A program made the translations under genes and the position numbers. A stretch of DNA of 64,000 nucleotides from Bacillus sp. BP-3 (GTDB lineage Bacteria > Bacillota > Bacilli > Bacillales > Bacillaceae_G), in NCBI RefSeq assembly GCF_028401955.1, contig NZ_JAQOTJ010000018.1:1-64000 (forward strand), given 5' to 3'. Below, in pieces: positions 18,454 to 26,616 of the stretch. Positions within the stretch are counted from its first letter, which is position 1. The number at the start of each line of letters is the position of its first letter. The notes beneath the pieces are model-generated. The model searched no databases. It saw only the letters and a list, made by a program, of their open reading frames with translations, and was not told where the DNA came from.

Positions 18454-19275
18454 ATGGATTCAAGGAAAGCATCTTTGAACCTTGAGAAAGCCGAATGTGG
18501 TGGTTTTTATGGGGACACCATTTATACAATGATCGTTAACAGGCTTCAGGCCGCTGGGTGTGTTTTCGCCGAAAATGAGGCCCGGTTGCTTATTTCTGCG
18601 GCCATGACGCCGGCTGAGCTCGCCGCCATGGTGAACCGGCGAGTAGCTGGTTTGCCCCTCGAACACATCACCGGATGGGCGGAGTTTTGTGGTCTGCGGA
18701 TAGCGATGGACCCGGGAGTCTTCGTACCTCGCTATCGTACAGAGTTTCTCGTCCGCCAGGCTGCCGCGCTCACTCGGCCAGGAGCTGTCGTGGTTGACCT
18801 GTGCTGTGGTTCAGGGGCGCTTGGCACTGTACTAGCTGCAATGCAGGAACGGATTGAGTTATACGCCTCCGACATTGACCCTGCTGCGGTGCGTTGCGCG
18901 AAGCGCAACGTCACTGCAACCGGTGGTCGTGTGTACGAAGGTGACCTCTATGAACCATTGCCCGCCACACTGCGCGGCCGCGTCGATGTCCTAGTTGCGA
19001 ACGCACCTTATGTACCCACCGAGGCAATCAGGCTGCTTCCCTCAGAGGCTCGCATACACGAGGCGCGTGTGGCGCTCGACGGGAGAACGGAACAGAGGCG
19101 TGTGGCGGCTGAGGCCTCACTTTGGCTGGCACCTGGCGGGTATCTGCTTGTTGAGACGAGTGAGCGGCAGGCGCCGCATACTGTCGAGATATTCACTCGT
19201 AATGGGTTGATAACGCAGTTGGCTAGTTTTGAAGAGTTGGATGCCAACGTGGTCATCGGAACGAAGGTGCAATAA
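18454..19275 (+). CDS. PrmC/HemK-like N5-glutamine methyltransferase, GC-rich and foreign
   Basis: This 273-aa SAM-dependent methyltransferase has a helical N-terminal part, GLPLEHITGWAEF near 68, motif I VVDLCCGSGALG near 110, and NAPYVPT near 187 in place of the usual NPPY. The NAPYVPT form is known to me from actinobacterial 'putative protein N(5)-glutamine methyltransferases'. The gene is strikingly GC-rich, with GC-ending codons, against an AT-rich background. The surrounding sequence returns to AT-rich immediately, so it was almost certainly acquired by transfer. Shine-Dalgarno GGAGGGG lies before the ATG. Confidence 0.85.
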   Translation: MDSRKASLNLEKAECGGFYGDTIYTMIVNRLQAAGCVFAENEARLLISAAMTPAELAAMVNRRVAGLPLEHITGWAEFCGLRIAMDPGVFVPRYRTEFLVRQAAALTRPGAVVVDLCCGSGALGTVLAAMQERIELYASDIDPAAVRCAKRNVTATGGRVYEGDLYEPLPATLRGRVDVLVANAPYVPTEAIRLLPSEARIHEARVALDGRTEQRRVAAEASLWLAPGGYLLVETSERQAPHTVEIFTRNGLITQLASFEELDANVVIGTKVQ

Positions 19276-19288
19276 AAATGTAGGAGGA

Positions 19289-19334
19289 TTAAATAAAAAT
19301 CGGATGGGCTTGCCTACCCGTCGATGTTTTATTT
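19289..19334. terminator. bidirectional terminator-like hairpin
   Basis: AATAAAA..ATCG..GGG pairs with CCC..CGAT..TTTTATT between two convergent genes. The stem has internal mismatches. Confidence 0.6.
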
Positions 19335-19835
19335 ATATACTAATTTAGCAAGCTGCTTATAAATCCCTACAATTTCTTCAAGTTTCATTCTTACTAATCC
19401 GCTTGAGGATGGCGCAACAAAGTCAATTGTTCCAGATATGACTGGTTCAGACTGCTGTCCCCAGGGGGCTACTTTTTGTCCACTATATTCCTGATAAACA
19501 CCTTTCCCAACAAAACAGACTACTTTTGGTTTTAACCGTATAATTTTTTGTTTTAAAATCTCTTTTCCTTCTTTATACTCTTCTTTTGTAATTTCATCCG
19601 CTGCCTTAGTTGGTCTTGCTACTATGTTTGTAAGACCCATATCTAGATCCAACAGTTTATAATCTTCCGAAGCATCATATTTTTTGGGAGTTAATCCTGC
19701 TTCATAGAGAATTTTCCAAAAGCGGTTATTGGGATTGGCGAAGTGATGTCCTGCCTCACTTGAGCGAATACTTGGATTAAAGCCGACGAATAAAATGTTT
19801 AAATCTTCTTTAACATGATCATGAATTGGGTTCAA
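19329..19835 (-). CDS. mug: G:T/U mismatch-specific DNA glycosylase (MUG/TDG family)
   Basis: This 168-aa uracil/thymine glycosylase of the MUG family removes U or T opposite G. It has VGFNPSIRSSEAGHHFANP (active-site region with the family GxNP) near 18-36, NRFWKIL, LTNIVARPT, and the C-terminal intercalation-loop region PSSSGLVRM near 147. Length matches the family. It is transcribed toward the methyltransferase gene and sits at the edge of the accessory region. Confidence 0.92.
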   Translation of the reverse strand: MNPIHDHVKEDLNILFVGFNPSIRSSEAGHHFANPNNRFWKILYEAGLTPKKYDASEDYKLLDLDMGLTNIVARPTKAADEITKEEYKEGKEILKQKIIRLKPKVVCFVGKGVYQEYSGQKVAPWGQQSEPVISGTIDFVAPSSSGLVRMKLEEIVGIYKQLAKLVYK

Positions 19836-19978
19836 GATTAACCCTCCTTCTTTATGGAATGTAACCGTATCAAGTTTTTTTATTTTACCACAAGTTCTGG
19901 ATCACACCTCCTATCAAAATATAAGGGGCAGTTCAAACAATGCATAATGTTCTGGTTGTTATTTTAATGGTGTTTTCG

Positions 19979-20011
19979 CACGAGGGAGAAGTAATTTTCC
20001 TCGTGTTTTTT
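19979..20011 (+). terminator. Rho-independent terminator
   Basis: Stem CACGAGG/CCTCGTG followed by six T. No gene upstream on the plus strand is evident, so it may end a short unannotated transcript. Confidence 0.7.
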
Positions 20012-20058
20012 CATTTCCTGTGAAGAAATGGGCTTTTGCAATTACATTTTCTATTTCT

Positions 20059-20115
20059 TAGTTAAGAAATAGTTAAGAAGTAGTTAAGTCCCATTTAAAC
20101 CTTTTTTCCGATAAT
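20059..20115 (+). promoter_or_regulatory. three 11-bp-spaced TAGTTAAG repeats before the PAP2 promoter
   Basis: TAGTTAAG occurs at 20059, 20070 and 20081, exactly one helical turn apart, and abuts the region expected for -35. GATAAT (20110-20115) is the likely -10. Such direct repeats are typical binding sites of OmpR/PhoB-family response regulators. The regulator is not in the neighbourhood. Confidence 0.65.
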
Positions 20116-20185
20116 AAAATGAGAGGCATACAAGAAGGTATATGGCAATCAGTCTATCGCCTTACGATAAAGGAGGGGTTTGAAA

Positions 20186-20785
20186 ATGTCTTTTTCTCAA
20201 TTCAATATTGATGTTTTTCGAGCAATTAATGATTTAGGTAAACAATATTCGTTCTTAAACTCAGCCATGGTATTTTTGGCGGAATATATGGTATATATTT
20301 TAGGCTTAATTATTATCGTTTATTGGTTTACCGGGTCCAGAAAAGGTAGGATGATGGTTATTCAGGCGATGATTGCTTTTGTAATTGCGGAGGTGATTGG
20401 AAAAATAGCAGGGAAATTTTATTTCAATTATCAACCGTTTGCGGTGTTGCCGGATGTTAATAAACTTGTCGACCATGCTGTAGATAATTCATTCCCTAGT
20501 GACCATACGATTCTCTTTTTTTCAATTTGTTCCTCGTTATGGCTTGTTCGTAAAAAGACGGGCTGGTTATGGCTTATACTTGCATGTTGTGTAGCGATCT
20601 CTCGTATTTGGGTAGGTGTTCATTATCCTTTTGATGTTGTAATAGGAGCTTTAATAGGATGTATTTCAGCGTTATTTTCGTATTGGTTCGTACCGAGATT
20701 TTCTTTTATTACACAATTGCTTACTCTATATGAAAAAATAGAGCAACATGTTTTACCATCCAAAAACAAATCAAAGGGTTTTTGA
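20186..20785 (+). CDS. bcrC: PAP2-family undecaprenyl-diphosphatase (BcrC-like)
   Basis: This 199-aa membrane phosphatase has about five membrane segments. The three acid-phosphatase motifs are GKFYFNYQP (motif I variant) near 80, NSFPSDHT near 105 and SRIWVGVHYPFDV near 142. BcrC recycles undecaprenyl-PP to the monophosphate for wall synthesis and confers bacitracin tolerance. The ATG at 20186 follows AGGAGGGG. The triple repeat at its promoter suggests envelope-stress control. Confidence 0.88.
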   Translation: MSFSQFNIDVFRAINDLGKQYSFLNSAMVFLAEYMVYILGLIIIVYWFTGSRKGRMMVIQAMIAFVIAEVIGKIAGKFYFNYQPFAVLPDVNKLVDHAVDNSFPSDHTILFFSICSSLWLVRKKTGWLWLILACCVAISRIWVGVHYPFDVVIGALIGCISALFSYWFVPRFSFITQLLTLYEKIEQHVLPSKNKSKGF

Positions 20786-20808
20786 GTATACAAGTATAAA
20801 AATCTTTA

Positions 20809-20855
20809 AAGAGGCTGAGCATAAGTCAAACGTTGACTTATTTCTTAGCCTCTTA
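20809..20855. terminator. bidirectional terminator between the PAP2 gene and the radical SAM gene
   Basis: Long stem AAGAGGCT-AG-ATAAGTCAA/TTGACTTAT-TCT-AGCCTCTT. Confidence 0.85.
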
Positions 20856-20869
20856 TTATATCCTTGTAC

Positions 20870-22261
20870 TTATTCAGCTTTTTCCATAGCTCTCATGGAT
20901 TCAGCTACTTTAACCATCATGGAACATTCGACTCTCTTACGGAAGATGTCACAACTGAAATCGTAGATTCCATTGATAGAGCCAGTTGCGTGCAGCGCAT
21001 TGGCAGGGCAGCCGCCGCTGCAGTAAAGCTTCGCCCAGCAGTTCTGACATTCCGGCTTAGAATAACAGTTGCTTTCTTTAAATTGGCACTGCGTCTCTTG
21101 TTTTGTGATTCCATCCCAGATGTTTCCCATACTGTATTCTTGATCTCCAACGAATTGATGACAAGGGAAGAGCTCACCCCATGGCGTGACAGCGAGATAT
21201 TCAGTTCCTGAGCCACATCCTGAAATTCTCTTTTGGATGCAAGGGCCTTCAGAGAGATCGAGCATGTAATGGTAGAAGGTGAAGCCATTACCTTCTTCTT
21301 CACGCTTTAGCATTTCCTTGGCTAGAATTTCGTACTGGTTGTAAATCTCTGGGAGGTCCTTTTCGGTGAGCGCATATGGTTCCCGCGGATCACAGATAAC
21401 CGGTTCCATGGAGAGCTTGTCGAACCCAAGATCTGCGATATGAAAAATGTCATTGGTGAAGTCAACGTTGTTGTGGGTGTAGGTTCCACGCACATAGTAT
21501 TCTTGATCTCCACGCTTTTCGACGAATTCCTGGAACTTCGGAACGATATAATCGTAGCTTCCCTTTCCAGTTACTGTTTTACGCAGGTGATCGTGGACTT
21601 CTTTTCTGCCATCAAGACTTAATACGACATTGTACATTTCCTTATTTAGGAAATCAGTGACCTCATCGTTTAAGAGCATACCATTTGTTGTGAAGGTGAA
21701 GCGAAAAGTCTTTTTGTACTCTTTTTCCTTGCTTCTTGCGTAAGTCACAATTTGTTTAACAACTTTCCAGGCCATAAGCGGTTCTCCGCCGAAGAAGTCG
21801 ACGTCGAGGTTTCGATGGTGACCGGAGTTTTCCAATAGATAATCGATAGCTCCTTTGCCAACCTCATAGCTCATGATTGCTCTGTTTCCGTTGTATTTTC
21901 CTTGGCTGGCAAAGCAGTATTCGCATGATAGGTTGCATGTATGTGCGACGTTGAGACAGAGGGCCTTTACATAAGTTTGGCGATTTCTTAAATCAACTGA
22001 GAGATTCTTATATTCATCCTCAGTAAAGAGTTGTCCATCATTTTTCAACTCTTCAATATCTGCGATTGTTTCTCGAATGTCTTGCTCAGAGATGCCTGCA
22101 TCATGTGCGTATTTTTCCAGTATCATCGTTACGATTGCTTCCGCAGGAGTAGTTTCATAAAGCGCAATAATTTCATAGGCGAGATCGTCGACAACATGTA
22201 CCGATCCACTATAGGTATCGAGCACGATGTTGTAGCCGTTTAGTTTATATTGATGAATCAT
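20870..22261 (-). CDS. radical SAM SCIFF-peptide maturase (thioether-forming, SPASM type)
   Basis: This 463-aa maturase installs Cys thioether crosslinks in the SCIFF precursor encoded just upstream (22376-22525). An N-terminal precursor-recognition region comes first. The radical SAM CxxxCxxC follows at Cys109, Cys113 and Cys116 (CNLSCEYC), then FGGEPL. A cysteine-rich SPASM region for auxiliary Fe-S clusters lies from about residue 340 to 445 (GPCIQKRISGCGSG, LFPCHQF, CQNCWAKLYCSGGCP). Length and motif order match the CteB/rSAM_six_Cys family known mainly from Clostridia. Confidence 0.93.
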   Translation of the reverse strand: MIHQYKLNGYNIVLDTYSGSVHVVDDLAYEIIALYETTPAEAIVTMILEKYAHDAGISEQDIRETIADIEELKNDGQLFTEDEYKNLSVDLRNRQTYVKALCLNVAHTCNLSCEYCFASQGKYNGNRAIMSYEVGKGAIDYLLENSGHHRNLDVDFFGGEPLMAWKVVKQIVTYARSKEKEYKKTFRFTFTTNGMLLNDEVTDFLNKEMYNVVLSLDGRKEVHDHLRKTVTGKGSYDYIVPKFQEFVEKRGDQEYYVRGTYTHNNVDFTNDIFHIADLGFDKLSMEPVICDPREPYALTEKDLPEIYNQYEILAKEMLKREEEGNGFTFYHYMLDLSEGPCIQKRISGCGSGTEYLAVTPWGELFPCHQFVGDQEYSMGNIWDGITKQETQCQFKESNCYSKPECQNCWAKLYCSGGCPANALHATGSINGIYDFSCDIFRKRVECSMMVKVAESMRAMEKAE

Positions 22262-22288
22262 ACTTGATAATCAAGCTCCTTTTATTTA

Positions 22289-22332
22289 TAAAGTGAAACT
22301 TCCGTTATACCTGTTAATACGGGATAAAAATG
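22289..22332. repeat. bcr-type repeat, end-only remnant
   Basis: TATAAAGTGAAACTTCCGTT fused to ACCTGTTAATACGGGATAA, the two bcr ends without the centre. It lies between the SCIFF precursor and its maturase. Confidence 0.65.
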
Positions 22333-22362
22333 GCCGCCCATCTGGGAAGCAGCTGGGCGGTA
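22325..22362 (-). terminator. partial terminator between SCIFF precursor and maturase
   Basis: On the minus strand CCGCCCA..TGGGCGG is followed by CCATTTTT. Read-through would give more precursor than enzyme, as is common for RiPP cassettes. Confidence 0.7.
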
Positions 22363-22375
22363 CATGTCTTGTTTC

Positions 22376-22525
22376 CTATCTGTTCATTGTGTTTTCACAC
22401 TTTTGATTTGCAACTCCGCAAGACGTTTTGCAAGCGGATTGGCAAGATGTTTGGCATGCACCACATCCACCGTGTTTTACCGTATCTGTCAGTTTACGAG
22501 TGCTAAGTGTTACGATTCTTTTCAT
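22376..22525 (-). CDS. SCIFF ranthipeptide precursor (six cysteines in forty-five residues)
   Basis: This 49-aa frame lies immediately upstream of its maturase. The N-terminus MKRIVTLSTRKL is followed by GGCGAC and cysteines at 21, 24, 28, 32, 36 and 43 (C-x2-C-x3-C-x3-C-x3-C-x6-C). It has a good AAGGAG Shine-Dalgarno. Cysteine number and spacing, together with the adjacent maturase, identify it as SCIFF. The mature product's role is unknown in the family. Confidence 0.93.
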   Translation of the reverse strand: MKRIVTLSTRKLTDTVKHGGCGACQTSCQSACKTSCGVANQKCENTMNR

Positions 22526-22562
22526 GACGTATAACTCCTTTTTAAGAAATAAGGTTAATATT

Positions 22563-22640
22563 TGTGAATGATTTCACATTTAAAAATACACTTTGTGAAT
22601 TTATTCACATTGATAATTAAACTTTGTGATTACTTTCACA
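22563..22640 (-). promoter_or_regulatory. three Crp/Fnr-type palindromes upstream of the SCIFF precursor
   Basis: Each is TGTGA-N6-TCACA, at 22563-22578, 22594-22609 and 22625-22640. All three are perfect, with centres exactly 31 bp apart (three helical turns). This is the Fnr/ArcR-type consensus of bacilli. The promoter-proximal box lies about 45 bp before the start codon; TATTAA (22556-22561, minus strand) is a possible -10. Confidence 0.8.
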
Positions 22641-22747
22641 TTAATTCCAGTAATAATTTTAACAACACCTTTGATTTACGTCAATCATTCGTGGTGTCTT
22701 AATAGTACATAAACTCCACTTGATTGTTTTACTTGTTAATCAAATAA

Positions 22748-22790
22748 GAATCCCCACTTCAAGCGGTATCAGCTAGTCAGTGGGGAAAAG
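22748..22790. terminator. hairpin between SCIFF promoter region and dctB
   Basis: TCCCCACT..AGTGGGGA stem, followed on the minus strand by a T-rich tract. It may end the dctB transcript about 100 bp after the stop. No gene is visible in 22641-22889. Confidence 0.55.
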
Positions 22791-22889
22791 ATTAATGGAA
22801 ATCTGTATGACGGTACGTTTCTTTTCCTTCCAAAAGAGTAAGTAAAATTTTTGTCTTATAATCATTAAGAATGGACGGATTTTTTTATT

Positions 22890-23972
22890 TTATGGCTTTT
22901 GTGATTGTAGTTCTTGTGCTCGATACTTCCTTTGTAATTTCTTCAACTCTTCTACCAAATCTTCTCCAATCGTAGGAGCAAGTTTATTATATATAGGTAA
23001 TAGTGTTATTTCCCAATCTTTTCGTTGTTCATTGTTTAGTTCATAAATTTGAATCGATGAGTTTTGTTTAATAAGTTCAAGTTGTTCTTTATTTATTTGA
23101 GCGGCTTGTTGATTATTCCAAGCGGTAGTTTCTTCCATTGCTTCCGTTAATATTTGCTTCGTTTTGGGAGTTTGCTCGTTCCAAGTTTTTTGATCCATCA
23201 TGACAACGTATCCTAAATATCCGTGGTTACTAATTGTCAAATAGTTTTGAACGTTATAGAATTTTTTTGAGTAGATATTTGAAATGGTATTTTCTTCACC
23301 GTCAACTTTTCCTGATTCAATTAATTGATATGTAGAATTGAATGAATCTTGATGCGACTTAACCTTTAGTAAATCGAATTGAGATTGGATGACATTACTT
23401 TGCATAATGCGAAAAGATTGTCCTTGTATATCTTTTGGTGTATAAATAGGTCCTTTGTTTGAAGTGAGCTGCTTAAAGCCGTTGGACCAGTGGGCAAGCC
23501 CTTTTATTCCATCTTTTTGTAAGGATTGAAGTAACTGTTCCCCAATTTTTCCGTTTAAGCCTTCTTGCAAGGCTTCATAATTTGAAAAAGCAAATGGTAA
23601 ATCAAGTACACCCCATTCAGGGGAGAACGTTCCAAGTTTTGATGTGGAAGGAGCAATAAATTGTACTTGTCCGGATTTTAAAGCGCGAAATTCTTCTATA
23701 TCAGAATATAAGCTGCCGTTAGGGAAGACCTCTATTTTTATTTTACCATTTGATTTTTCATTCACGAGTTCCGCAAATTTGTTGGCAGCAAGTCCCTTTG
23801 GTGTGTTTTCTGCAACAACATGACTAAACTTAAAGACGAGTTGGTCTTTTAGTCCTTCTTGGTCATCGTCATATGAGAGTTCATTGTGAGGAGGGTGACT
23901 CTGATAATAAAAAAATAAAGCGCTTGCAACGAAAATGGTGAAAAGGAGTATAAAGGTGGCTGCTTTTTTCAT
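22890..23972 (-). CDS. dctB: DctB-like C4-dicarboxylate-binding protein (DctP/TRAP family)
   Basis: This 360-aa extracytoplasmic solute-binding protein has an N-terminal membrane anchor (residues 5-23), then the DctP fold (FKFSHVVAENTPKGLAANKFAE, GSLYSDIEEFRALKSGQVQF in parts, RIMQSN near 190). No TRAP permease genes accompany it. Its place next to dctS/dctR/dctP matches B. subtilis, where DctB is an accessory sensor for the DctS kinase rather than a TRAP component. Confidence 0.9.
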   Translation of the reverse strand: MKKAATFILLFTIFVASALFFYYQSHPPHNELSYDDDQEGLKDQLVFKFSHVVAENTPKGLAANKFAELVNEKSNGKIKIEVFPNGSLYSDIEEFRALKSGQVQFIAPSTSKLGTFSPEWGVLDLPFAFSNYEALQEGLNGKIGEQLLQSLQKDGIKGLAHWSNGFKQLTSNKGPIYTPKDIQGQSFRIMQSNVIQSQFDLLKVKSHQDSFNSTYQLIESGKVDGEENTISNIYSKKFYNVQNYLTISNHGYLGYVVMMDQKTWNEQTPKTKQILTEAMEETTAWNNQQAAQINKEQLELIKQNSSIQIYELNNEQRKDWEITLLPIYNKLAPTIGEDLVEELKKLQRKYRAQELQSQKP

Positions 23973-23994
23973 CGTCGTTCTCCTTTTGAAGTAG

Positions 23995-24146
23995 TTATCC
24001 CGCTATTAACGGGCAGTAAGCCCCCACCTCAAGATTCAGAGAGAAGCAAGGAAGTTAGGTGGGGGAAAACTGTCCGTAAAAGCCCGATTGGTTCAACTAA
24101 CCATCAGTGAGAAATGCGTCACTGATGGAAGTTTCACTTTATTGTA
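23995..24146. repeat. full-length bcr1-type B. cereus repeat
   Basis: An intact ~152-bp element with terminal ATCCCGCTATTAACGGGCAG and AGTTTCACTTTA, internal complementary arms (CCCCCACCT/AGGTGGGGG and CATCAGTGA/TCACTGATG), lying between the divergent dctB and dctS. Its AAGTGAAACTT / CGGGATAA termini are the reference for the other bcr pieces in this window. Confidence 0.85.
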
Positions 24147-24204
24147 AGCATACCGAGAAGATTTCTATTCGTAAAGATGCTTTTAGGGGAAAGGAGTGCC
24201 AAGT

Positions 24205-25806
24205 GTGAGGGATTTACCAATCCGTTGGAAGATTACGATTCTTTCTTATGCAGTTGTTATCGTTTCACTCATGATTGGTGGCGGGATTATCGTCGCAAAT
24301 ATTCAGCAAAAGGAAGAGACAGAATTAAGAATTAGATCGATGAATACGGCACGAACGGTAGTAGAAATGTCAGATGTAAAGAAGTCTCTTCAAGAAACAA
24401 ATGGATGGATGACATTAAATTCTGTGATTGAAAATATTAGAGTCATTAATGAAACAGATTATATTGTCGTCATGAATATGGAACGAGTCCGATATTCGCA
24501 TCCCGTGAAAGAAATGATTGGAAAACGTTCAAAAGGAGCAGATGAAGAGGCGGCGTTTGCAGAACATATTTATTTTTCAAAAGCAAAGGGAGAAATAGGG
24601 ACTGTCATTCGTGCTTTTATGCCTATTAAAGATCAAAATTTAAACCAAATTGGCGTTGTTGTTGTAGGAAATAAGATACCAAACTTCTTTGAGATTATGA
24701 ATGAATTAAAGGGAGAGATTCTTTTTATCGTCGTCTTAACTTTAATACTTGGATTGATAGGTTCATTAATGCTTGCTAATCATATCAAAAAACAGATGTT
24801 TCAGTTGGAGCCATATGAGATTAAAAGAATACTTGAAGAAAGAACAGCAACCTTTCATTCCATGAATGAAGGGGTGATTGCCATTGATAATCAAGAAATA
24901 ATTACGGTTTTTAATGAGAAAGCGAAGCGAGTTTTTCATGTAAATGGTGATGTTGTTGGACAACCTATTCGTAAAATATTACAAGATACAAGGCTTCCAG
25001 AAATCGTGGAGAAAAATCAAGCAGTATACAATGAAGAGATAAAAGTAAGTGGCAAGGTCATTTTAAGTAATCGTATACCTATTAAGAAGGGTAATGAATT
25101 AATTGGAGCTGTGGCAATTTTCCAAGATCGTACGGAGGTAACAAAACTTGCGGAAGAATTAACTGGGGTGAAGAACTTTGTTGAGGCACTGCGTGTACAA
25201 AGTCATGAGCATATGAATAAACTTCATACAATAGCAGGTTTAATTCAGCTTGGTAAAGCTGATAAAGCCCTGCAACTTGCCTATAACACTTCAGAGGAGC
25301 AGGAGAGCGTAAGCAATTTTCTAAATGAGACCATTAAAAATGATGCCGTTGCAGGGCTTCTTTTAAGTAAAGTAAGTAGAGGGAAAGAGCTTGGAATTCA
25401 AGTGAGCATTGATCAAAATAGTTATCTGGAGGCTTTTCCATACCAAGTAGATCAACATGATTTTGTTGTTTTATTAGGAAATTTAATAGAAAACGCATTT
25501 GGATCATTTGAACAAATTGAGGCCGCGAATAAGAGAATCGATATTAGTATCGAGCAGTCAGAGGACGTGTGTGCAATCTTAATTGAAGATAATGGATGCG
25601 GGATACAAGAAGAACATTTACCAAGGTTATATGAAAAAGGGTTTACTGTGAATAAACGTGACGGGACAGGTTATGGTCTTTTTCTAGTAAAACAAATTGT
25701 TGAAAAAGGAAGAGGAGAAATTAGAATTTCATCTTTTGAAGGTGAAGGAACTAGCTTTATCATTACTTTTCCAATGGGGATGGAGGCGGAATTGTATGGC
25801 GTATAA
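24205..25806 (+). CDS. dctS: sensor histidine kinase DctS
   Basis: CitA/DcuS-type sensor kinase (533 aa). It has a first membrane segment at about 10-32, an extracytoplasmic sensor domain, a second membrane segment at about 170-190, a PAS domain at about 210-310, the phospho-acceptor HEHMNKL near 335 and the ATP-binding NLIENAF / EDNGCGI / GTGYGLFLVKQI motifs. GTG 24205 is preferred because the earlier GTG (24196) overlaps the Shine-Dalgarno. It overlaps dctR by 11 bp. It senses C4-dicarboxylates together with DctB. Confidence 0.93.
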   Translation: MRDLPIRWKITILSYAVVIVSLMIGGGIIVANIQQKEETELRIRSMNTARTVVEMSDVKKSLQETNGWMTLNSVIENIRVINETDYIVVMNMERVRYSHPVKEMIGKRSKGADEEAAFAEHIYFSKAKGEIGTVIRAFMPIKDQNLNQIGVVVVGNKIPNFFEIMNELKGEILFIVVLTLILGLIGSLMLANHIKKQMFQLEPYEIKRILEERTATFHSMNEGVIAIDNQEIITVFNEKAKRVFHVNGDVVGQPIRKILQDTRLPEIVEKNQAVYNEEIKVSGKVILSNRIPIKKGNELIGAVAIFQDRTEVTKLAEELTGVKNFVEALRVQSHEHMNKLHTIAGLIQLGKADKALQLAYNTSEEQESVSNFLNETIKNDAVAGLLLSKVSRGKELGIQVSIDQNSYLEAFPYQVDQHDFVVLLGNLIENAFGSFEQIEAANKRIDISIEQSEDVCAILIEDNGCGIQEEHLPRLYEKGFTVNKRDGTGYGLFLVKQIVEKGRGEIRISSFEGEGTSFIITFPMGMEAELYGV

Positions 25807-26494
25807 AGAGGAATTTAAAGTAGTGCTAATAGAAGATGATCCAATGGTTCAGGAAGTAAATAAAGAGTTTATAAAAAGTGTAAAAGGGTTTCAAGTAATT
25901 GCTATCGCCAGCAATGGCGAGGAGGGGATTAGCTTTGTAAAAACAATGAATCCAGATCTTGTTATTTTGGATATTTTTATGCCTAAAAAGGATGGTATTC
26001 AAGTATTACAGGAATTTCGAAAACAACAATTAGAAACAGATGTAATTGTTGTTTCTGCTGCGAAAGATAGGGAAACAATTAAACTCATGCTGCAAAATGG
26101 AGCAATAGATTATATTATTAAACCTTTTAAGTTGCATCGCATCCAGCAAGCGTTAGAGAAGTATCGCCAATATAGAATAAGTTTGAGAGATTCTGGAGCT
26201 ATTTCGCAGGAGCAGCTAGATTTATTATTATATTCTGGGTGCTCTGAGAGAACGGTGAGTAATTTACCAAAAGGTTTGAACGAGTTTACATTAAATGAAA
26301 TTGTAACGTATGTAAAGCGGCAAGAAGAACCTCGTTCTGCTGAAGATGTGGCACGTGCCATTGGGATAGCTAGGGTAACCGCTCGTCGTTACTTAGACTA
26401 TTTAGAAAAAAGAGGTGTCATTCATTTGGCAGTTCAGTATGGCGGAGTTGGAAGGCCAATTAATCGTTATGTGTTTCGAGAAACGAAAAGTTAA
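25796..26494 (+). CDS. dctR: response regulator DctR
   Basis: CitB-family response regulator (232 aa). The receiver domain has acidic pocket EDD and phospho-acceptor Asp59 (VILDIFMPKKDG), the conserved Lys in IIKPF, and a C-terminal helix-turn-helix with ARAIGIARVTARRYLDYLE. It activates dctP in response to DctS. The start overlaps dctS. Confidence 0.94.
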   Translation: MAYKEEFKVVLIEDDPMVQEVNKEFIKSVKGFQVIAIASNGEEGISFVKTMNPDLVILDIFMPKKDGIQVLQEFRKQQLETDVIVVSAAKDRETIKLMLQNGAIDYIIKPFKLHRIQQALEKYRQYRISLRDSGAISQEQLDLLLYSGCSERTVSNLPKGLNEFTLNEIVTYVKRQEEPRSAEDVARAIGIARVTARRYLDYLEKRGVIHLAVQYGGVGRPINRYVFRETKS

Positions 26495-26545
26495 GACCAA
26501 AATGAACAAAATATTCGTTATGACCATAAACTTCTCACTTTTTCG

Positions 26546-26559
26546 TGTAAACGCTATCA
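26546..26559 (+). promoter_or_regulatory. perfect cre site (CcpA) upstream of dctP
   Basis: TGTAAACGCTATCA matches the consensus TGWNANCGNTNWCA at every defined position. It lies about 60 bp before the dctP start, so catabolite repression of dicarboxylate uptake is likely. Confidence 0.8.
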
Positions 26560-26616
26560 TTATGTTAGAAATAAACAGATAGAAAATTTAGAAAAATCAG
26601 AGGAGTGAGAAGAAAG

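Noticed and set aside
20864-21211. Plus-strand frame opposite the radical SAM gene
   Set aside because: Antisense shadow of a clearly coding region.
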